DNA from: DATKKX01 sp035542775
Lineage (GTDB): Bacteria > Planctomycetota > Phycisphaerae > UBA1845 > UTPLA1
Assembly: GCA_035542775.1 (NCBI GenBank)
Contig: DATKKX010000445.1
Location: forward strand, 1 to 22,874
Reading direction: 5' to 3'
DNA length: 22,874 nucleotides
The notes under the pieces are model-generated. The model had not been told where the DNA came from. It made no database searches and saw only the letters and a program-made list of their open reading frames with translations. Each line of letters opens with the position of its first letter. Position 1 is the first letter of the stretch. The translations under genes and the position numbers were made by a program. This document shows positions 18,663 to 22,874 of this stretch, piece after piece.

Positions 18663-19532
18663 TTATAGCATCACCACTTCGTCATACGTCTCCGGCCGCC
18701 GGTCGCGGAAGAACTGCCAGGTGTTCCGCACCTCGCGAATCATGTCGAGATCCAGATCGGCCAGGACGATGTCGTCCTCCACCCGCTTGCCCTCCGCCAT
18801 GATCTGGCCTCGTGGATTGCAGAAGTAGCTCGTGCCGTAGAACTCCCCGATCTTCCACGGGGCCTCCGTGCCCGGCCGGTTGATCGCCCCGATGAAATAC
18901 TGATTGGCCACCGCGTGAGCGGGCTGCTCCAGCTTCCACAGGTATTCGCTCAAGCCCGCCACTGTCGCCGACGGATTGAAAACGATCTCCGCCCCGTTCA
19001 AGCCCAGGCAGCGGGCCCCTTCCGGAAAATGCCGGTCATAGCACGTGTAAACGCCCACTCTGCCTATCGCCGTCTCGAACACCGGATAGCCCAGATTGCC
19101 CGGGCGGAAGTAGAACTTCTCCCAGAAGCCCGGGGCCACGTGGGGGATGTGCATCTTGCGATACTTGCCGAGGTATTCGCCGTCGGCGTCGATGACCGCC
19201 GTGGTGTTGTAATACACGCCGGGAATGTCTTCCTCATACATCGGCACAACCAGCACGGCGCGCAGCTTCTTGGCCAGCTTGCACATCAGCTTGGTCGTCG
19301 GCCCCTCGGGTATCTTTTCAGTCAGGTTGTACCACCTGGTGTTCTGCTCGGCGCAGAAGTACGGGCCGTAGAACAGCTCCTGCAGGCAGATGACCTGGGC
19401 CCCCTTCTTGGCGGCTTTCTCGATCAGGGCCACGTGTTTGTCCACCATCGACTTCTTGATCTTCGGGATCGGCGCCGTTCCCGACTGTGACAACGTCGCT
19501 TGAATCAGACCGCCTCGAACGATGCGTGCCAT
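18663..19532 (-). CDS. Carbon-nitrogen hydrolase, beta-ureidopropionase / N-carbamoyl amidohydrolase type
   Basis: From ATG 19532 (MARIVRGGLIQ) it has 289 residues; GGAG seven nucleotides upstream supports this start, whereas an in-frame start at 19553 adds seven residues. The nitrilase-superfamily triad is visible: Glu52 in CLQELFYGPYFC, Lys126 in GKYRKMHIPH, and Cys164 in VYTCYDRHFPEGAR. The combination YFCAEQNTRWY, PSATVAGLSEYLWKLEQPAHAVANQYFIGAINR is characteristic of the beta-ureidopropionase / N-carbamoylputrescine amidohydrolase branch. These cytoplasmic enzymes hydrolyse N-carbamoyl amines to the free amine, CO2 and ammonia, in pyrimidine catabolism or polyamine synthesis. No dihydropyrimidinase, agmatine deiminase or other pathway partner is in the window, so the exact substrate is open. 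The gene ends the series of minus-strand genes after the DUF1573 gene. Confidence 0.92.
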   Translation of the reverse strand: MARIVRGGLIQATLSQSGTAPIPKIKKSMVDKHVALIEKAAKKGAQVICLQELFYGPYFCAEQNTRWYNLTEKIPEGPTTKLMCKLAKKLRAVLVVPMYEEDIPGVYYNTTAVIDADGEYLGKYRKMHIPHVAPGFWEKFYFRPGNLGYPVFETAIGRVGVYTCYDRHFPEGARCLGLNGAEIVFNPSATVAGLSEYLWKLEQPAHAVANQYFIGAINRPGTEAPWKIGEFYGTSYFCNPRGQIMAEGKRVEDDIVLADLDLDMIREVRNTWQFFRDRRPETYDEVVML

Positions 19533-19621
19533 ACGACATCTCCGCTGCCCCAATGCGGGGCAATTCCACCAGCATTAGCCGTGCCGCTGGACGTACAGTC
19601 CAGCCTCAACGCCCCGTCGTG

Positions 19622-20776
19622 CTAGCTACCCGCCTTCGGCAGTTCCACCGGGTACATCTGCAGCGGCTTGTCCGGCGGTCTCCGCGTCGGTGGTGCCGTC
19701 AACGACGCCACGACTTCAATCTGGGCGATCGGAACCTCCGGATCGTTCGTCCTTACCTCGATCAGCTCGCCGTAAGCTGGGGGCCGGTAGCTCGTTCCGC
19801 CCGGGAGGCCGATATGAATGACCTGCTCCTGGGGCTTCGCCGGGTTCCGGGGCAGCAGCTTGATGTCAAATCGCGGCTCGCTGGTCGAAATTGCCACTAC
19901 GTCCACCGGCGTCGATCCGTTGTTGATGATCCTGATCTCGCGCTCCGACTGAGGATACGCATCCTGGTCGATCAGCATCCTGGTCGGAGGAATGACCTCC
20001 ACCCGTCGCGGAACTTCCGCCGCCATGTAGAGCTGATAGACAGGTTGCTCGGGGACATTGGTCTGAAGGTTGAGGATGTGGTACAACTGCCCCACCGGGA
20101 TTGGCGGGTCCACTTTCACTGTCAACTCATATTCCTCGCCTGGCTTGGTCTCCTTGAGATCGACCTTGAAAAGCGACGTCGGCGGGGGAGGTTGCATGGT
20201 CAGCGACAGGGGGCGGCCGCTGGTGTTGTGCAGCTTGATGATCCGGTGCAGCTGGTCGGTGGCCTTGACGCGACCGAACAAGGCTCCTTCCATGGACCGG
20301 TCGTGGGGATCCCTGACCTTGCCCTCGGCCTTGTCGCGCTCGGCAATCGCGTCATATACGACTTCCGGTTCCAGCGCCGTGCGGATGAAACCCTTCAGCG
20401 TAACCTGTGCCTTGGGTGTCACGGGGTCGTTGGTTGGGAAGGAGATATACTCCACGCACTGCCCGTACGGTTTGCGGTTTGTGTTCAGGACGTAGGTAAT
20501 GCTGCCGGTCCCTCCCGGCGGCACTTCTTTGGGGTAATCAGGAGCCGTGGAGCAACTGCAGCGTGCCAGCGGCTTTCCGAGCTTGAGAACCTCGTTGCCT
20601 GCGTTGCGGAAGGTGAACTGCCGCTGCACCATCGTGTCCACCCAGATCTCGCCGTAGTCAATGATCGGCTGATCGCAGACCCACCGCGGGCCGCCTTGCG
20701 CGGCCTTTTGCTTGCAGCCTGCCATTACCAGCAACATGGCCAGGGGACAGGCGATCAGGATGGCAGGTCGAAACAT
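19622..20776 (-). CDS. DUF1573 lipoprotein with repeated Ig-like domains
   Basis: A 384-residue protein with a signal peptide and lipobox LVMAGC (Cys21), so it is probably tethered to an envelope membrane. The first domain (about 31-131) has the DUF1573 features FTFRNAGNEVLKLGKPLARCSCSTAPD (Cys73, Cys75) and a VPPGGTGSITYVLNTN segment. It continues as Ig/Hydin-like beta domains, including KLHNTSGRPL (about 181-190) and RIINNGSTPVDVVAISTSEP towards the C-terminus. DUF1573 proteins are abundant in planctomycetes and Bacteroidetes; their function is not established. GAGGAG lies six nucleotides before the ATG. The gene follows the small membrane protein by 108 bp and precedes the amidohydrolase, on the same strand. 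Confidence 0.88.
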   Translation of the reverse strand: MFRPAILIACPLAMLLVMAGCKQKAAQGGPRWVCDQPIIDYGEIWVDTMVQRQFTFRNAGNEVLKLGKPLARCSCSTAPDYPKEVPPGGTGSITYVLNTNRKPYGQCVEYISFPTNDPVTPKAQVTLKGFIRTALEPEVVYDAIAERDKAEGKVRDPHDRSMEGALFGRVKATDQLHRIIKLHNTSGRPLSLTMQPPPPTSLFKVDLKETKPGEEYELTVKVDPPIPVGQLYHILNLQTNVPEQPVYQLYMAAEVPRRVEVIPPTRMLIDQDAYPQSEREIRIINNGSTPVDVVAISTSEPRFDIKLLPRNPAKPQEQVIHIGLPGGTSYRPPAYGELIEVRTNDPEVPIAQIEVVASLTAPPTRRPPDKPLQMYPVELPKAGS

Positions 20777-20884
20777 TGCAGACTCCTCAACAAGCCCGTG
20801 GTTCGTCGATCGCGATCGGCGCCGGCAAAGCCCTCAAACCGCTCGCTGGGTCGGCCGATTCGCGGCGATCACCTCCACATGAGC

Positions 20885-21124
20885 TTATGCCATCAGACGG
20901 AAGATGAGAAGCAGGACCGCCCCCAGGGCCATCATGCCGCTCACAATCGAGACGGCCAGCACGAAACTGGCCACGGGAATGGATCGCAGACGCTCGCAGC
21001 GTATGGTCTTCAGAACGATGCTGATGCTGACCGCCAGCGGAATCAGCATGGCCAGCCGCCAGATGCCGGTGATCTGTAGCGGCTTCACGAACAGCGAGTG
21101 CAGCAGGTCGGTCGGCACGATCAC
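20885..21124 (-). CDS. Small two- or three-helix membrane protein
   Basis: A 79-residue protein from a GTG start (21124) that overlaps the TAG of the upstream gene by one base (TAGTG), with AGGGAG four nucleotides before it. It has hydrophobic segments at about 20-40 and 49-77, separated by a short basic stretch (KTIRCERLRS). I do not recognise a family. The tight coupling to the DUF6677-like gene and its composition suggest the two membrane proteins act together. Short membrane genes like this are easily over-predicted, but the overlapping start with a strong SD argues that it is real. Confidence 0.75.
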   Translation of the reverse strand: MIVPTDLLHSLFVKPLQITGIWRLAMLIPLAVSISIVLKTIRCERLRSIPVASFVLAVSIVSGMMALGAVLLLIFRLMA

Positions 21125-21582
21125 TAGGCTCCCTTCCTGGGCGGTGATCTGGCTCCGATGATGGAGCGGACCGTCTCAACCCGTGCCAGAACGTCAATGA
21201 TGATCAGCAGATTGAGGAGTCCGGCCACGCCCGCATAGACGACACCGATAGTGGAGGCGGGCCAGGAGGCCTTATACAACTCCTCGTTGGGCAGCTTCTT
21301 GATTTCGTCGCTGAGATACATGGCCACGAAGGCCTGTGGCCCGAGGCACAATTGAGCGGCGATCCAGGCGCCGTTCTCCTTGGGCGTGACCGTGCTGCGG
21401 ATGCCCGCCACCGCCACACCGCCCCAAAATGTGACTGTCACGACGATGAACAAAATCAGGCCGCGAGCCCGCTCGCCGATCCACCAGTGTCCCAGCCCCG
21501 GCAAGACCCACGCCAGGATCGCGGCGAAGGCCGTTGAAGGCGGACGTTGCGGCGGGAGATCTGTTCGGTCGGGCTTGGCCAT
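21124..21582 (-). CDS. DUF6677-like membrane protein
   Basis: A 152-residue integral membrane protein. The N-terminus AAILAWVLPGLGHWWIGERARGLILFIVVTVTFWGGV contains the PGLGHWWIG-R-RG motif of small TM2-like/DUF6677 proteins found in planctomycetes. Hydrophobic segments lie at about 19-34, 41-59, 75-89 and 110-130. AAGG lies five nucleotides before the ATG. It starts 24 bp after the FmdB-type gene and its stop overlaps the next start by one base, so the three form an operon. No enzymatic motif is visible and the function is unknown. The DUF number is recalled from family appearance and should be treated as probable. Confidence 0.8.
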   Translation of the reverse strand: MAKPDRTDLPPQRPPSTAFAAILAWVLPGLGHWWIGERARGLILFIVVTVTFWGGVAVAGIRSTVTPKENGAWIAAQLCLGPQAFVAMYLSDEIKKLPNEELYKASWPASTIGVVYAGVAGLLNLLIIIDVLARVETVRSIIGARSPPRKGA

Positions 21583-21606
21583 GGGGACCTTACATACTTG
21601 CGGATA

Positions 21607-21834
21607 CTAGAGTTTGCAAGCGCCGTCGTATCCGCAGCATTGGTCGCAGGATCGGGACGGCATGGGGCAAGTGCGGGGCGGCGCCGCCGCATGGGCCGAA
21701 AAAACACTGATTCTGCGGGTTACAGTCGTGCCGTTGCAGTTTGGGCAGTTGACCCGTTTGCTATCCTTGGGCGAGCGGATCAATTCCTCGAAATCGCTGT
21801 CGCAGGATGGACAGTGGAACTCAAAGATCGGCAT
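21607..21834 (-). CDS. FmdB-family zinc-ribbon protein
   Basis: A 75-residue protein beginning MPIFEFHCPSCDSDFEELI, the hallmark of the FmdB/CxxC_CXXC_SSSS putative regulatory family. Cys8, Cys11, Cys30 and Cys33 form one zinc ribbon. The C-terminal third adds five cysteines (56, 63, 66, 67, 73) in a tail CPMPSRSCDQCCGYDGACKL, possibly a second metal site. Family members are small, often annotated as regulators, with no proven biochemical role. The gene leads the minus-strand operon with the two membrane proteins. Confidence 0.9.
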   Translation of the reverse strand: MPIFEFHCPSCDSDFEELIRSPKDSKRVNCPNCNGTTVTRRISVFSAHAAAPPRTCPMPSRSCDQCCGYDGACKL

Positions 21835-21959
21835 TGTGTAGTCTCTCGGAAATAATGAGGGAAAGCCCCCTCAAGCTACCGCGAGAGCCTATCGGTTGCC
21901 TGATCGCATGGCAAATGCCGCTGACGCCCGGGGGCCTCCTGGGCCGTTAGACGGGCCTC

Positions 21960-21988
21960 TTGTCAAATTGGGCTCCAAGCCGTTAAAT
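21960..21988 (+). promoter_or_regulatory. Candidate sigma-70 promoter for the tRNA-Glu gene
   Basis: TTGTCA at 21960-21965 is followed, after a 17-bp spacer, by TTAAAT at 21983-21988. The spacing is ideal; the hexamers match five of six and four of six consensus bases. It lies 56 bp before the mature tRNA and points toward it. Other sequence between 21835 and 22044 shows nothing further. Confidence 0.55.
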
Positions 21989-22044
21989 ATCCGTGTCCCT
22001 CTTAAGTCTCGTCGGCCGTGGAGGTTCACCGCCGACTGTATCCG

Positions 22045-22117
22045 GCCCCCATCGTCTAGTGGCCTAGGATATCAGGTTCTCATCCTGGAGACCGGGGTTC
22101 GAGTCCCCGTGGGGGTG
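22045..22117 (+). tRNA. tRNA-Glu (anticodon CTC)
   Basis: A 73-nt cloverleaf. The acceptor stem is GCCCCCA (22045-22051) with TGGGGGT (22110-22116), where the first pair is G-U. The D arm contains GTCTAGTGGCCTAGGA, typical of tRNA-Glu. The anticodon stem is TCAGG/CCTGG with loop TTCTCAT, so the anticodon CTC (22079-22081) reads GAG. The T arm is CGGGG-TTCGAGT-CCCCG (22093-22109), with discriminator G at 22117. No CCA is encoded. Confidence 0.95.
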
Positions 22118-22123
22118 TTTAGG

Positions 22124-22160
22124 ACCCCTCTGCTGGAAACGGCAGAGGGGTTCGTTTTTT
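22124..22160 (+). terminator. Rho-independent terminator after tRNA-Glu
   Basis: A 10-bp stem, ACCCCTCTGC (22124-22133) with GCAGAGGGGT (22142-22151), has an 8-nt loop and is followed by TTTTTT (22155-22160). It begins seven nucleotides after the tRNA end and is the clearest intrinsic terminator in the window. Confidence 0.9.
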
Positions 22161-22203
22161 GCGGCGACGGGCTGCCCAAAACCGCGCGCCCGCCGCAGGA
22201 TTC

Positions 22204-22874
22204 TCAGGCTTCACTGACTACATAGCGGTGCTTGCCGGAAGGGTCGGATTCGATCTCGTCGACGAGGTGGATCCGCACCTCGCTGTCTTTGCTGATCTGA
22301 CGCTTCAACATCCCGACCACGCGGCCGGTTCGAGACGCGTCGAAATCCCGGTCGCGACGAGCAACGACGAACACGTCAAGATCGAGGTTGGATCGCTGGA
22401 CGATCTTGAATTCGCGAACACCCGGCTCGTCGCGGAGGATGTAGATCACCGACAGCGCGTGGGCGAACCCGCCGCCGGCCGTGCGAAGCATATCGGTGCG
22501 GCGACCCTCGATGATCTCCAGACACTCCAGCCCTCGGCCGCAGGGGCAGCCGCCGCCCGACCGCCGGGCGACATCCCCCGTTCGATAGCGGATAAACGGC
22601 ATGCCCAGCGCGTCAAGGTGTGTGATGGCTATCTCTCCCGCCTCGCCCTCGTTGACCGGCCGGCCCCCCGCGTCGATTAACTCGACGATCATGCTCTCCA
22701 TGGTGACGTGATACGACCCTGCTGGGCACTGGTGGGCAATGAAGCCGCCTTCACGAGAGCCATAGCCGTCGGCGACCGGCACCCCGGCGTGCTCTTCGAT
22801 CACCGCACGGTCGGCCGGCGCAAAAAGCTCGCCCGTCACGAACACGGCCTTCAGCGAGCGGTTGCGGATCGGCC
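22204..22874 (-). CDS. Phenylacetate-CoA ligase family (PaaK/CapK-like) AMP-forming enzyme, C-terminal part
   Basis: The frame is open to the right edge, so only the C-terminal 223 or so residues are present. Just inside the edge, residues PIRNRSLKAVFVTGELFAP match the family's V..sGE core, so the GTG at 22845 is internal, not a start. Further conserved blocks are DGYGSREGGFIAHQCPAG (adenylate-binding region) and RYRTGDVARRSGGGCPCGRGLECLEIIEGRRTDML, with the paired cysteines C-P-C-G-R seen in PaaK and coenzyme F390 synthetase relatives. Such enzymes activate carboxylic acids through an acyl-adenylate. CapK-type members occur in polysaccharide clusters, but the substrate here is unknown. The gene converges with the tRNA and its terminator. 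Confidence 0.9.
   Translation of the reverse strand, partial: PIRNRSLKAVFVTGELFAPADRAVIEEHAGVPVADGYGSREGGFIAHQCPAGSYHVTMESMIVELIDAGGRPVNEGEAGEIAITHLDALGMPFIRYRTGDVARRSGGGCPCGRGLECLEIIEGRRTDMLRTAGGGFAHALSVIYILRDEPGVREFKIVQRSNLDLDVFVVARRDRDFDASRTGRVVGMLKRQISKDSEVRIHLVDEIESDPSGKHRYVVSEA

Noticed and set aside
19487..21079. Plus-strand open frame of 530 codons opposite the DUF1573 gene
   Set aside because: The minus frame has a signal peptide, lipobox, SD and DUF1573 motifs; the plus frame is an Arg/His-rich shadow.

Overview
This window looks like chromosomal DNA from a GC-rich planctomycete (phylum Planctomycetota, possibly a Phycisphaerae-like lineage). The assignment is inferred from gene content: a dnaA / dnaN / DUF721 (DciA-like) / gyrB replication cluster, a TPR protein ending in two RNA-polymerase alpha-CTD-like modules, a SpoIID-domain lipoprotein in a non-sporulator setting, DUF1573 and DUF6677-like proteins, and an exosortase/EpsI locus. 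No marker in the window fixes the genus.

Layout. Positions 1-6081 (minus strand) hold an exosortase / polysaccharide-export operon. In transcription order it contains an outer-membrane polysaccharide export lipoprotein (GTG start at 5823), an exosortase, an EpsI-like protein that overlaps the exosortase by 4 bp, and a long membrane-anchored TPR protein that runs off the left edge. A divergent NeuD/PglD-type sugar acyltransferase lies at 6312-6995 (plus). A GT-C-like multi-membrane protein (7034-8782, minus) follows, immediately downstream of gyrB. The replication block is on the minus strand: dnaA (13519-14862), dnaN (12021-13118), the DciA-like gene (11432-11911) and gyrB (8823-11435). The 400-bp dnaA-dnaN spacer carries one perfect DnaA box and two near matches and is the best oriC candidate. 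Genes diverge at about 14.9-15.2 kb.

To the right, on the plus strand, are the TPR + 2x alpha-CTD protein and the SpoIID-domain lipoprotein. A minus-strand series then runs from FmdB-type zinc ribbon through DUF6677-like membrane protein, small membrane protein, DUF1573 lipoprotein and beta-ureidopropionase-like amidohydrolase to a small lipoprotein that overlaps the SpoIID gene tail to tail. A tRNA-Glu(CTC) with recognisable promoter and terminator follows, and the window ends in the C-terminal part of a phenylacetate-CoA-ligase-family (CapK/PaaK-like) enzyme.

How the genes fit together. Left of gyrB the theme is cell-surface glycans: export channel, exosortase anchoring or processing, sugar acetylation and a possible membrane glycosyltransferase. 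The middle is core replication initiation. The right side is mostly envelope lipoproteins and housekeeping. I found no CRISPR array, insertion sequence, phage gene or toxin-antitoxin pair. The most unusual items are the free-standing double alpha-CTD protein beside dnaA, a mini-leader ORF that seems to own the only good ribosome-binding site upstream of dnaA, and a large low-complexity insertion splitting the first SLBB domain of the export protein.
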